Virus record (IMG/VR): IMGVR_UViG_3300044799_000709
Coordinates: 1-43,849 of that record
Reading direction: 5' to 3' (one strand)
From: a virus
Length of the DNA: 43,849 nucleotides
This document shows positions 24,166 to 32,404 of the stretch, piece after piece (position 1 is the stretch's first letter; every line of letters starts with the position of its first letter). A program made the translations under genes and the position numbers. The notes under the pieces are model-generated. The model saw only the letters and a program-made list of their open reading frames with translations. It was not told the DNA's origin and did no database searches.

Positions 24166-25065
24166 AGTATCTCCTTTCGATTGAGAACTATTCCCGTTTT
24201 TGTTTTCTTCTTTATTTGTATCCGAGCGCCGACTAATGCCGGGTCGCCAGTTTGAATTGGGTAAAACAAAATTTTTAACATCATCAATAAGGCCTAATTT
24301 CAGGGCCTCTGACGCTATCCAGACTTTGCCCGAAGATAATTCCTGTGCCTTTTGATTCGTGATTTTTCTGCCGGCAGCCACCTTTGCCGTAAAGTTTGAC
24401 CCCATTGCATCTATTACCTCCTGAATAGCGCCGATTTGCTCAGGGGTAATCGGGGCGCCGGTAACACCGACTCCCTTATGCTCGCCACTTTTTATAACAT
24501 GTACTGAAATACCCGCATTCTCAAACATCCTCGACCAATCTGCAATTACGCAGAAAACACCGATTGCCCCAACCTCGGCATTCGGTCCCGCTGATATGAA
24601 ACCAGTCTGTGAGGCCAGAAGATATGCCCCTGATGCCCCCAAATCCTGAATATGGGCTGTTATATTTTTTATCTTTGACGCCTCGGCTATTGCCTCGGCA
24701 GTTTCGATAACACCTGATACCGAACCACCCGGTGAATCAATATTCAAAATGATAGAATCAATATCATTATCATTTATAGCCTCCCCAATCATTTTGCGGA
24801 TTTCGCCGTATTCCATCGCCTCTATCCCGAACCATTTGAAAACAGCAGGCACCGTTTTCATTAAAATACCGCTTATATTGATAATTGCAGTCCTGTTATT
24901 TTTTGTTAAAATATTTTTAGGCGTAACAATCTCGATTTTCTGCATAAATTCGCAGAATAAAGGATTATCAACCCCTAATTTCGACAATTGCATAAAAAGA
25001 CCATTGAGTCTGGCCGGCTCCATTGCCCAATTTTCTCTCTGTAATTCCGCGATAATATTATTCAT
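23734..25065 (-). CDS. S49-family capsid protease with C-terminal scaffold domain
   Basis: 443 residues. Residues about 55-265 are an SppA/ClpP-fold S49 peptidase with LNIDSPGGSVSG, the nucleophile Ser in DLGASGAYLLAS and the general-base Lys in HVIKSGEHKGVG, as in lambda C. From about 290 the sequence becomes charged and helical (DEKNEQKSEADN; ISEFKEAFGDDPAFVLEQLEKG; basic C-terminus GKKGKQ), a typical scaffold. An internal start at 24165 would express the scaffold alone. It overlaps the portal gene by eight bases. Confidence 0.88.
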   Translation of the reverse strand: MNNIIAELQRENWAMEPARLNGLFMQLSKLGVDNPLFCEFMQKIEIVTPKNILTKNNRTAIINISGILMKTVPAVFKWFGIEAMEYGEIRKMIGEAINDNDIDSIILNIDSPGGSVSGVIETAEAIAEASKIKNITAHIQDLGASGAYLLASQTGFISAGPNAEVGAIGVFCVIADWSRMFENAGISVHVIKSGEHKGVGVTGAPITPEQIGAIQEVIDAMGSNFTAKVAAGRKITNQKAQELSSGKVWIASEALKLGLIDDVKNFVLPNSNWRPGISRRSDTNKEENKNGNSSQSKGDTMLDEKNEQKSEADNTGQTAVVADAKIEKVNISEFKEAFGDDPAFVLEQLEKGNTIEQAKAEYCEVLKGRLKNGAKKPAGGAPPVEHNEAADGDADFMELAKARAEEKKIKMSEAMKQIARELPEVYNQHIEKCKTKGGKKGKQ

Positions 25066-26518
25066 TGTTTTTATCCTTTTTCTCCTCTTTTACATCTTTT
25101 GTTTTCGCCTCCTTAACCTTTACAGACCGTCCGCAGAAAATCTCCCACGGCACATCGGTTCCGGTATCTGTCTTTATCTTCTTTGCCCGTTCGATTGCAT
25201 CCCTGACCTCTCGCTCGGCGGCATCGACAATCTCTGTTCTGTCCCTGTTCAGTGATTTGCAGACCTGCGCATGCGTCGAGAACGTCCTGTCCACCTTTTC
25301 ACCGTATGCCTCAACTTCTTTTAATTGGTCAATCCACGGGAATGTCGGCTTTATCCATTCATGCTCGAAGGCATCTTTCCTGTTCGTTAAAAGGCCATCA
25401 TCAATCCACTCTGTCACTTTCCATTCGTAGGTCGGGACATAATAAAAATCCTCGAGCGTCTCCTGCTTATCGAGAAATGTCGTATATGCCTGCTCGAGCA
25501 CAGCTCGGGATTGCGAGTAATTCGACTGAGTCCAGTCTAAAAGTATCAGCTCGAGGGGCAGGCCCAGCGGCAGGCCCAGCAGCCTCAAGAACATACGCAG
25601 CGACTCGGAGAAATTCATGCCGGGAATATTATGCTCAATCCCCTTTATCTCCTCGCCCGGCTTACCGAAAAACATCAGGGCATAATCGAGTTCGGTCAGT
25701 CTTGTCGTTAACTGCCCTTCGCCATTTGCCCTGTCCGGGTCCTCTTTTGTTTTTTGTAGTATTACCTCATCGCCTGCCTCGCTTATTACGGCCACAGCTA
25801 TCCTCGCAAGCAATTGCCATGCTATCGCCTCTGAGTCGCAGACATCGTTAATCCTGTGCAGCATCGGAAAAGACGCCTGGCAGGGCGGCACACCTCTTGT
25901 AGAGGACGGTCTTTCCGGGTCAGTCAGAAACATTATAAATTCAGGTTTATAGGAAATCGGATTGCTTTTATCGACAAACCCGTTTTTATCGTATTTACAA
26001 ACTGAAAATTCGAGTATATTGCCGTAAGTTCCTTTTCTGATGCCGTCGCTTTTTAAGCCCTTGCCCGCTATCTGTTCAGCCTCTATATGCTGCAATAACC
26101 CTTTATTCGTTTTAATCAGGGCCGTATCACCCGCAACCAGCATCTCCCTGCATATCATTCGGTCAAGTTTTGCCCCCGACAGGACACCCCTTATTTCCGG
26201 CCTGCGCCGGAAATCCTTCCAGAGTTTTTCTGCCTTCTGGTTCCAGGCCGGGTTTGCCGTCTTTGCCTGCATCTCGAACCCGTTGCCGACAATATAACTT
26301 ATGCACCGCTCAATCATCCCCTTATATATGGCGTTATCCCGCATGAATTGCCGCGACTGGTTTATTATGCGGGGCCGATCATAGACCTCGTGCATCTCTC
26401 CCGATGCCGGTGTTGCCGAGAGCCCTTCCCTTGTCGCCATCCGCACAGAACGGTATCCTAACTGGCTGTAATAGCCTTTTCGTCTTTCAATATCGACATT
26501 TGCAATCCTTCCGTTCAT
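25058..26518 (-). CDS. Portal protein (lambda gpB type)
   Basis: 486 residues. N-terminal YDRPRIINQSRQFMRDNAIYKGMIERCISYIVGNGFEM, then WKDFRRRPEIRG and LDRMICREMLVAGD are characteristic of the lambda-type portal family. The dodecameric ring forms the DNA entry vertex. The ATG overlaps the TGA of the gpW-like gene (ATGA), and the 3' end overlaps the protease gene by eight bases. Confidence 0.9.
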   Translation of the reverse strand: MNGRIANVDIERRKGYYSQLGYRSVRMATREGLSATPASGEMHEVYDRPRIINQSRQFMRDNAIYKGMIERCISYIVGNGFEMQAKTANPAWNQKAEKLWKDFRRRPEIRGVLSGAKLDRMICREMLVAGDTALIKTNKGLLQHIEAEQIAGKGLKSDGIRKGTYGNILEFSVCKYDKNGFVDKSNPISYKPEFIMFLTDPERPSSTRGVPPCQASFPMLHRINDVCDSEAIAWQLLARIAVAVISEAGDEVILQKTKEDPDRANGEGQLTTRLTELDYALMFFGKPGEEIKGIEHNIPGMNFSESLRMFLRLLGLPLGLPLELILLDWTQSNYSQSRAVLEQAYTTFLDKQETLEDFYYVPTYEWKVTEWIDDGLLTNRKDAFEHEWIKPTFPWIDQLKEVEAYGEKVDRTFSTHAQVCKSLNRDRTEIVDAAEREVRDAIERAKKIKTDTGTDVPWEIFCGRSVKVKEAKTKDVKEEKKDKNNE

Positions 26519-26781
26519 GTGAGCATTTTGCCTTTGACAAATGGATTCCTGTTTACCGATGAATTTCGTACATACTCCTCGAGTCTCTTTTTTTCCTGCT
26601 CGAGCAGATTGTAATTGACGCTCCTGCCCAGCCCATCATCGGCCCTGACAGGCCTGTTTACGAGAATGAAACGAACGGCCTCGAGGGCGAGAATTGCCTT
26701 TGCCGAATTGCCGTCCCATGAGAGATTATCGTTATATTGGTCAAGTGCATTTTTAAGAGTTGAGCTCGAAGTAAGCGACAT
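26515..26781 (-). CDS. Small head-tail connector, gpW-like by position
   Basis: 88 residues from ATG 26781 (AAGGA upstream; a longer frame to 26805 exists). It lies between large terminase and portal, just as lambda W does. The C-terminal helix (NYNLLEQEKKRLEEYVRNS) and the preceding GRSVNY resemble the gpW pattern of a short beta hairpin followed by a helix. The ATGA overlap couples it to the portal. Confidence 0.6.
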   Translation of the reverse strand: MSLTSSSTLKNALDQYNDNLSWDGNSAKAILALEAVRFILVNRPVRADDGLGRSVNYNLLEQEKKRLEEYVRNSSVNRNPFVKGKMLT

Positions 26782-26805
26782 TTTTTTCCTTACTTCGCCG
26801 GCCAA

Positions 26806-26843
26806 ATAAAAATGGCCGTGCGATTATGCGGCCCCGCACGGCC
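26806..26843 (-). terminator. Terminator-like hairpin upstream of the gpW-like gene
   Basis: On the minus strand GGCCGTGCG pairs with CGCACGGCC, followed by ATTTTTATTT. The hairpin and the sequence beside it (TTCTTAAAA...ACTTTTCAG on the plus strand) are shared with the hairpin at 22867, so both descend from one repeat. Confidence 0.5.
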
Positions 26844-26978
26844 TGATTCTTAAAAATTAAAATCTTTACTTTTCAGCCTCTATAATGCTGAAAAAATATT
26901 ATTGCAACACAAAATAAACTTTTTTTCGAATATTTTTACAAACTTGTAAAATATTTTTACAAACTTGTAAAAAACAGG

Positions 26979-27263
26979 TCAGATTTTCGTACCCTCAACG
27001 GAATATTTGAATCTGCAGACGGGTGTCTGGCATTCCCTGAATTGCCGATTGCCCTGCGTTGAAACGGCCTTCGTATTCGTTCCCCCGCACCGCGGGCATC
27101 TCGATTTTGTCGGAAAGGCATATTCGTCGCCCGTGACTCGTGGCCCGGGAGCCGTAACCTGTGGCCCGGGAGCCGTAACCTGTGGCCCGGGAGCCGTAAC
27201 CTGTGGCTTGTGACCCGTAATTGCCTGTTTTTTTACATCCTGTTTTTCTACCTTTGTCTTCAT
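26979..27263 (-). CDS. Zinc-ribbon protein with three heptapeptide repeats
   Basis: 94 residues. The C-terminus is a zinc ribbon (CPRCGGTNTKAV...CQTPVCRF, Cys pairs about residues 57-60 and 78-83). The N-terminal part contains PQVTAPG three times, encoded by 21-bp units, i.e. three heptamers each, which keeps the frame. It lies between large terminase and connector; lambda-type phages do not usually have a gene here. Function unknown. Confidence 0.6.
   Translation of the reverse strand: MKTKVEKQDVKKQAITGHKPQVTAPGPQVTAPGPQVTAPGPRVTGDEYAFPTKSRCPRCGGTNTKAVSTQGNRQFRECQTPVCRFKYSVEGTKI
27126..27213. repeat. 21-bp coding tandem repeat built from 7-bp units
   Basis: CCTGTGGCCCGGGAGCCGTAA-type units occur three times, with partial units either side. 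Length 21 = 3 x 7 and units resemble the GTCACGG/GGCCCGG heptamers elsewhere. Confidence 0.85.
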
Positions 27264-27276
27264 AAAATCCCTTTCT

Positions 27277-27400
27277 TTATTCGTTTATCGTATGTCGTAT
27301 GTCGTTTTTTTCTGGCTCGGTCATCCCTTTCGGGAGATTGCCGATTTATGGCTTAGCCATTTACGCATTACGCATTACGAATTACGATTTACGAATTGCT
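27277..27400. repeat. Heptamer arrays around a hairpin upstream of the zinc-ribbon gene
   Basis: TCGTATG units, then TATGGCTTAGCCATTTA (hairpin), then CGCATTA/CGAATTA/CGATTTA units. The segment GCCGATTTATGGCTTAGCC followed by CGCATTA units recurs at 31972-32035. Confidence 0.75.
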
Positions 27401-29324
27401 AATATTTAGTCCTTATTTTTGGCACTATTTGGTTTTTTTCTGTTATTTTTGGTGCTGATTGCTGCCCCTCTCTCATCAGGTGCACCTTCTTGTACCAGGC
27501 CGCCGCCGCCGCCAGCACCCCCAGATCGAGGGCATGAGTTGGCGCACTGTCGAATACCGGCACCCACCTGTAGCTGATATTCCCGTATTTATCCGTCAAT
27601 TTTATCTTGTGCTCGTTCGAGAACTCGCTGAAAAACCATGGTGGTATCTCCGAATAGAATTTTGTCTTTGGCTCAGCTGTTATCTCACCTTTTTCGTTAT
27701 ATTCCGGCTCACACCATGCAGTCACTTTATCCTTGAAAAATTCGGTGTCGATAATCAGCAATTTATCATAAATCCTTTTTTGCATCGCCGTTGATTTTCT
27801 CTTTGTCCGCTCCAACTCACTCCACTTCAGGACCGTATCGGGCCTGCCCGATGCCCCGTTTGTCGGTATGCAAAGACCAGGCCTCTTGCGGCAATAGGCA
27901 TAGACCTTATCCTTCATATATTTGGCATCGATAAGCATCAAATTGACAGATAGTTCCTCCTCGTCTTTATGATTATCAGGATTAGACCACGGAAACCTGT
28001 TCAGCCAGGTTGCCTTATCTAAAAGGTCGAAACTCGTTACAGAGCCATAGCTAACGACCCAGTTCCTTTCAGAGTACCCGAATCCCCAGACCGCATAATC
28101 GATACGTGCTATCCCTTTTTGGCTTTCGTGGTAATCGGCAACTGCAAATAATATTTTGCACCCGTCAGGGACAGTATCCCTGCTGTAGTCGCCTTTTAAT
28201 TTATCGAGAACTCCCGGCTCAATCTTTTTTCCTTCCTCCTCCCAGACCTGGACAAGGACGTTATTCTTGAATTCACGCAGGACGCCAGGCTTGATTTTCT
28301 CGGTCTCATTCGCCTCGAACCACTCGGCCAATATATCAGGCCATTTCAGCCAGGGGCTTAATAATTCGGTTATTGTAAAACCGGAATGTCTTTTACCCCT
28401 TTTCGGGTTCCCAATAATTTTACCATCTGAATCTATCGATTGTCCCGCAGCCACCCATTTTCCGGCCTCGAGCATGCTGAATTGCTCGAAATTATATATT
28501 TTGCCTGCGCAATATAGGCATTCGTAATAAACGCACCCTGTCTTTCTTATTATCTCCGGGTCTCTCATATCAGGTGGGTCAATCTTCAGATTCGCAAATT
28601 TCAATAACTGGTATCTTCCGCACCGCGGGCATGGTATCTGATATTTCTGGTCATTGGATTTTGCGATGGATACTGATATTGCGCCATTCTTTGTCGTCAC
28701 GGTCGATAGCCGGACTATCTTCCTGTCAGGGAAGGTTATCGAGCACCGCTCGGCGAGCTTGGCCGGGTTCCCGAACGAGCCTATCTGAGCCGGGTATAGA
28801 TTCAACTCATCGAGAAATACCCTACCAACCGTAATGCTGACTAATCCAGCTATAGTCTCTGCCGATGTAAAAAAAAGGGGCATCGTATCGAAATCGAAGA
28901 CCCTGCCCACCTTCAGCGACCTCGGGCTTGCTAATAGATGCTTTTCCAGTTCAGGACTATCGCGAAACATCGGCTCGAGCTTTTTTGTGCATACCTTCTC
29001 GATATTATCCTGCGAGGCATTGACGTATAACGCCGGTATATGCTCGATTTCGACATCGAAATCAATCATATTGAAAACCGCCTCGGTCTTACCGCACTGT
29101 CGGGGCCCTGCAATATCAATTTCCTCGACCTCCGGTTCGCTGTAAGCGTCCATAATTGCCGTCAAATAAGGCGCCCTCGAGTTCCGCCACGGGCCGGGCT
29201 CGGCTGCATAAGAGCCGATTACCCTGATTTGCTCGGCTAATCTGCTCACGGTCAGACCTGCCGGCGGCAGCCGCCAGGCCTTTCGTTCTTTATCAGTCCA
29301 GATTTTCTGTAGTGTCGCAGGCAT
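27399..29324 (-). CDS. terL: Large terminase subunit, lambda gpA type (GpA family)
   Basis: 641 residues. The ATPase domain has Walker A GPRQCGKTEA (about residues 73-82) and Walker B VFLDELN. A zinc-binding pair follows (CPRCGRYQ, CLYCAG, about 240-285), typical of GpA terminases, then the nuclease domain with acidic residues (AVADYHESQ; LMLIDAKYMKD). It cuts concatemers and powers DNA packaging with the portal. The ATG directly follows heptamers ACGAGTA-ACGAGTT with no better ribosome-binding site. Confidence 0.93.
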   Translation of the reverse strand: MPATLQKIWTDKERKAWRLPPAGLTVSRLAEQIRVIGSYAAEPGPWRNSRAPYLTAIMDAYSEPEVEEIDIAGPRQCGKTEAVFNMIDFDVEIEHIPALYVNASQDNIEKVCTKKLEPMFRDSPELEKHLLASPRSLKVGRVFDFDTMPLFFTSAETIAGLVSITVGRVFLDELNLYPAQIGSFGNPAKLAERCSITFPDRKIVRLSTVTTKNGAISVSIAKSNDQKYQIPCPRCGRYQLLKFANLKIDPPDMRDPEIIRKTGCVYYECLYCAGKIYNFEQFSMLEAGKWVAAGQSIDSDGKIIGNPKRGKRHSGFTITELLSPWLKWPDILAEWFEANETEKIKPGVLREFKNNVLVQVWEEEGKKIEPGVLDKLKGDYSRDTVPDGCKILFAVADYHESQKGIARIDYAVWGFGYSERNWVVSYGSVTSFDLLDKATWLNRFPWSNPDNHKDEEELSVNLMLIDAKYMKDKVYAYCRKRPGLCIPTNGASGRPDTVLKWSELERTKRKSTAMQKRIYDKLLIIDTEFFKDKVTAWCEPEYNEKGEITAEPKTKFYSEIPPWFFSEFSNEHKIKLTDKYGNISYRWVPVFDSAPTHALDLGVLAAAAAWYKKVHLMREGQQSAPKITEKNQIVPKIRTKY

Positions 29325-29364
29325 AACTCGTTACTCGTTACTCGTGACTCGATACTCGTCAATC
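29325..29364. repeat. Heptamer array, ACTCGTT type, at the terminase start
   Basis: Units ACTCGTT, ACTCGTT, ACTCGTG, ACTCGAT, ACTCGTC abut the ATG of the large terminase gene. Confidence 0.8.
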
Positions 29365-29385
29365 ACTTTTCATTCCTCAATTTTT

Positions 29386-29823
29386 TTAATCCCAGGTTCT
29401 ATGTTCCTCATTTATCCATTCTTTGCCATCATAGACTTTTAATTGCCATTTAATATCATCGGGGATATTTACAATTTTCAAACAAGCGGCATCTCCATTG
29501 GCTTCTTTACCCAATATTTCCACGGCCTTTATCAATTCCGGCGATGTTCGCGAATAACCATCATTAAATTTTCTGGTATAACCATAGCCGTAAAATTTAC
29601 TTTTCCTTAAATATTTTGCATTAATCATCAACGATGATATAGACGATTTCGGGCAATCTACCGGCCAGGCGCCGGTTTTAAGAAATTCCATTATCCAGTT
29701 ATTTTCCTGCTCGAATTCCTCTAACTCTGCCCTTGCCTGCTCATTACCCATCTCAGACATTAATTCGGCACATTTTTGACTTATTGAAAACCCGCCATAA
29801 CAAGAATTTATTACAATTTTCAT
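29386..29823 (-). CDS. Conserved phage protein (MKIVINxCYGGF family), function unknown
   Basis: 145 residues beginning MKIVINSCYGGFSIS, a start I recognise from small phage proteins of unknown function. The C-terminal half contains ELIKAVEILGKEANGDAACLKIVNIPDDIKWQLKVYDGKEWI. AAAGGTG precedes the ATG, directly beside palindromic element copy 3. It lies between the two terminase genes, an unusual place. Confidence 0.65.
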   Translation of the reverse strand: MKIVINSCYGGFSISQKCAELMSEMGNEQARAELEEFEQENNWIMEFLKTGAWPVDCPKSSISSLMINAKYLRKSKFYGYGYTRKFNDGYSRTSPELIKAVEILGKEANGDAACLKIVNIPDDIKWQLKVYDGKEWINEEHRTWD

Positions 29824-29826
29824 ATT

Positions 29827-30405
29827 TCACCTTTCTTTACCCCGTGAGATAAAGTCGTTGCCGTCTATTTCACGGGGTAGATTTTCACCAGAAAAAATCC
29901 TTATACAATATTCGATTTCTGTCTTTATCATTTCAAGCCTCTCGGCCTCGTTCTTTCCTTCCAATCGCGGCGCCAGCTTTCTCGGCAGCCCTAATAACTG
30001 TCTTTTGACAGCCGATATTCTCTTCAATCTATCCACCTCAATCTCCTCGAACGGCAGCAACCGGCCCTGTTTTATCTTCAGCTCCAGTTCTAACAGCTTT
30101 GCCTTTATCTCCTTTACATCAGCCTCTGCCTTTTTGTGGCGGTTGGTATCCTCATCGTAATCGCGGCCGCCCGTCTTTTTATAATGGTCTAAAATCGCCT
30201 TAAAATAACCGCCGCCCTTGACAATCGGCATCCCCTGGTCATGCCAGCGCCGAATAGTCCTTTCATCGACCCCGGCGTATGCAGCCGCCTCTTTTTGAGT
30301 GGCTATTATCTGCGACCTGTCGAATGCCTTCTTCTTTTTCATGCCCCCGCATTTTCTTGTCGAAGAGGAGTGTGGGGACTTTATTTTTTTTTTATTTTTT
30401 ACCAT
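29827..30405 (-). CDS. terS: Small terminase subunit (Nu1-like)
   Basis: 192 residues in the long frame. A MerR-like winged helix (IATQKEAAAYAGVDERTIRRWHDQGMPIVKGGGYF) matches the Nu1 DNA-binding domain, followed by a helix-rich oligomerisation region. The MKKKKAFDRS start at 30342 is the more natural beginning, since the residues before it come from a palindrome at 30343. The C-terminus PREIDGNDFISRGKER is encoded by palindromic element copy 3 in the same frame as copy 1 in gene 10086. So repeats appear to have altered both ends. Confidence 0.8.
   Translation of the reverse strand: MVKNKKKIKSPHSSSTRKCGGMKKKKAFDRSQIIATQKEAAAYAGVDERTIRRWHDQGMPIVKGGGYFKAILDHYKKTGGRDYDEDTNRHKKAEADVKEIKAKLLELELKIKQGRLLPFEEIEVDRLKRISAVKRQLLGLPRKLAPRLEGKNEAERLEMIKTEIEYCIRIFSGENLPREIDGNDFISRGKER
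29836..29881. repeat. Palindromic element copy 3, encoding the terS C-terminus
   Basis: TTTACCCCGTGAGATAAAG with TATTTCACGGGGTAGA. It contributes about 15 codons to terS; the TGA stop follows five codons outside the arm. Confidence 0.9.
30343..30378. repeat. CCCC...GGGG palindrome at the terS 5' end
   Basis: CCCCCGCATTTTCTT and AGGAGTGTGGGG, weaker pairing than other members. It separates two possible terS starts. Confidence 0.45.
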
Positions 30406-31909
30406 TTACTATCTCAAATAATCCCTTCTGATTCGGGTTTTTTGCCTGCTCTTTTATCGGCACACCCGTTTCGACTGCCTTTATTCGTGCCTCCGCAATC
30501 CGGCAGTAATCGGGGCTTATATCAATACCTATAAAATCCCTGTCCGTATTTATACAGGCCAGTGCCGTCGTCCCGCTGCCCATAAACGGGTCAAGCACAA
30601 TCCCCCCGCTCGGGGTCTTTGTCAATCTGCACAGATATTCCATCAAATCAAGAGGCTTGACTGTCGGATGATTATTTTTTACTTGTCTTGCCCCTCGGTT
30701 TCTCGGATTATTGCCCCCCGGATTTTCCGGCCTTCTTCCCTCATCGGTTTGCCTGTCCTCCATTTCATATAGACCTACATTTCTTTCTGTCCTGTCCGCC
30801 TTCGCCGTATAGAAAAATCTCGATGCCCCGCCGGAATCATTATGTCCTCTCTCTGTGCTTTCACCTATCCAACTATTTTCTTTTTTAAATATTTCAACAT
30901 CACCCCGTTGATTTCGCACAGATTTACTTTCCCCGCTCTGTTCATCGAGCATCGCCGCCGCCTCTCCATCGAGTATCACATTCGCCGGCCATCGACCCTT
31001 AATATTGTGACGGACACTTAATGGATGTGGATTTTCAACTGAACGTTTTGTCATAGTCTTATTATAATCAGCCCCAGGCAAAGCAATATGGTCTGAAATA
31101 CATGCTGTCAATCTAAAATCTTTTGAGTTTAATGCTTCATTAGAATCAATTTCAATCCTTCCGCCATCAATATTCAGGCCTGCAACGCCCCATTTTTGGG
31201 CATTCTCGGCAAAAGTCCCCTCTATCGGTTTCATTGCGACAATAATCGGCTCAAATGCAGGTTTCAACGCCGTCCCCCAGCCAGACCAGAACTTTGCAAG
31301 GTCTGTGGCAGGTTCGTTTGTTTGAATCATATTCCAAGACCGAGCATTGCCATTTTCTTTCCCTGCATGAAGCGCACCACCTTTTATAGTTCCAGAAAAC
31401 TTTAATTCTCTTTTGCGCTTTGCCTCCACCGCCTTATCAATCGCCTTACTTATATCCAACGATTTCGGGAATCCCGACCCGTAAAGCCACATAATACAAT
31501 CCCTTATCTGCCAGCCTGCATCCTCGATTGCGCAGGCGATTCTATGCGATGTCCTTGAACCGCCGAAACATAATAGAATCGCCCCTGGCTTTGCAACCCG
31601 CAGGGCCTCTTTCACCCATTGATAGCACCAATTCTGATATTCATTATTGCGGGAATAATCGTAAGAACCAGCATCTGAAGCATTATCCCATCCTTTTACA
31701 TTGCGTCCATCTGTTCTTGATTTGCGTCTCAAATCTTTTTCTCTGCTTATCTGTAATTTTTCGGGATTGAAAGTATCCCAATCTTTGCCCATAAATCCCA
31801 GACCATAAGGAGGGTCAGTTATAATCGTATCGATGGAATCTGCCGGCATCGTTTTCATGACCTCGATACAATCCCCGCAGATAATCTTATTTACAGACAA
31901 TTCCATCAT
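30392..31909 (-). CDS. Beta-class DNA methyltransferase (N4-cytosine or N6-adenine)
   Basis: 505 residues. TDPPYGLGFMGKDWD (about residue 34-48) is the catalytic motif IV; SAM-binding motif I (LDPFMGSGTTALACI) lies near the C-terminus, the IV-before-I order of the beta class. The target-recognition region spans about 150-380. It modifies phage or host DNA, likely as protection from host restriction or for regulation. No cognate endonuclease is adjacent. The stop overlaps terS by 14 bases. Confidence 0.88.
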   Translation of the reverse strand: MMELSVNKIICGDCIEVMKTMPADSIDTIITDPPYGLGFMGKDWDTFNPEKLQISREKDLRRKSRTDGRNVKGWDNASDAGSYDYSRNNEYQNWCYQWVKEALRVAKPGAILLCFGGSRTSHRIACAIEDAGWQIRDCIMWLYGSGFPKSLDISKAIDKAVEAKRKRELKFSGTIKGGALHAGKENGNARSWNMIQTNEPATDLAKFWSGWGTALKPAFEPIIVAMKPIEGTFAENAQKWGVAGLNIDGGRIEIDSNEALNSKDFRLTACISDHIALPGADYNKTMTKRSVENPHPLSVRHNIKGRWPANVILDGEAAAMLDEQSGESKSVRNQRGDVEIFKKENSWIGESTERGHNDSGGASRFFYTAKADRTERNVGLYEMEDRQTDEGRRPENPGGNNPRNRGARQVKNNHPTVKPLDLMEYLCRLTKTPSGGIVLDPFMGSGTTALACINTDRDFIGIDISPDYCRIAEARIKAVETGVPIKEQAKNPNQKGLFEIVNGKK

Positions 31910-31914
31910 ACTTG

Positions 31915-31967
31915 TAACACGACCATCTTGGTCGTGTCCTTCTACACGGGCTGGAAGCCCGTGTTAC
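31915..31967. repeat. Paired hairpins upstream of the methyltransferase
   Basis: AACACGACCATCTTGGTCGTG then TACACGGGCTGGAAGCCCGTG. The first hairpin has compensated changes relative to copies at 21313 and 23689 (GGCC to GACC/GGTC), preserving pairing. Confidence 0.7.
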
Positions 31968-31971
31968 TTTT

Positions 31972-32038
31972 GATTGCCGATTTAGGGCTTAGCCCTTTAT
32001 GGCTTAGCCATTTACGCATTACGCATTACAACTTACGA
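31972..32038. repeat. Hairpins and CGCATTA heptamers at a stop codon
   Basis: GGGCTTAGCCC and TGGCTTAGCCA hairpins, then CGCATTA/CGCATTA/CAACTTA/CGAA units. The TAA of 32033-32308 is inside the last unit. Close copy of 27340-27385. Confidence 0.7.
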
Positions 32039-32308
32039 ACCTGCAAAATTTCCCTGTTTTGCCTCTATTGTTATTCGAACAACCTCTTTTGACTTTATAA
32101 TCCCCGCAAGCTGGTCAATCTGGCCGTCTGTAAACCTGAGATTATCGAATTTCAGGTCCGCTCCCTTCGGTTTGATATTGCAGTTTTTGATTATTGCCTC
32201 GGTCGCAATCTTAAAAAATACTGTCTGCGCCTGCGGTTCAGTTACACCGCCAAAATTTTCCTGTTCTGCGTTTACCTGTTCCTGTGAGATGCTCTTTTTT
32301 CTTCCCAT
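32033..32308 (-). CDS. Small phage protein, unknown function
   Basis: 91 residues. The C-terminal pattern KFDNLRFTDGQIDQLAGIIKSKEVVRITIEAKQ looks like a conserved small fold but I cannot name it. AAAGGAGG precedes the ATG, supplied at the edge of palindromic element copy 4. An upstream in-frame TAA rules out an extension through the element. Confidence 0.6.
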   Translation of the reverse strand: MGRKKSISQEQVNAEQENFGGVTEPQAQTVFFKIATEAIIKNCNIKPKGADLKFDNLRFTDGQIDQLAGIIKSKEVVRITIEAKQGNFAGS

Positions 32309-32321
32309 TTTTTTTTCCTCC

Positions 32322-32400
32322 TTTACCCCGTGAGATATTTACCACGTGGGATATGCCTTTTTTTATCCCATCGTGGTTGCCGTCTATATCACGGAGCGAA
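32322..32400. repeat. Palindromic element copy 4, element nested within an element
   Basis: Outer arms TTTACCCCGTGAGATAT and ATATCACGGAGCGAA are separated by an inner pair ACCACGTGGGATATGCC and TTTATCCCATCGTGGTTG. The inner pair aligns with the standard arms in diverged form, so a copy appears to have inserted into another. Confidence 0.75.
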
Positions 32401-32404
32401 TTCA

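Noticed and set aside
23734-24255. Plus-strand ORFs opposite the structural genes
   Set aside because: They have no ribosome-binding sites, odd composition and lie opposite well-supported minus-strand genes.
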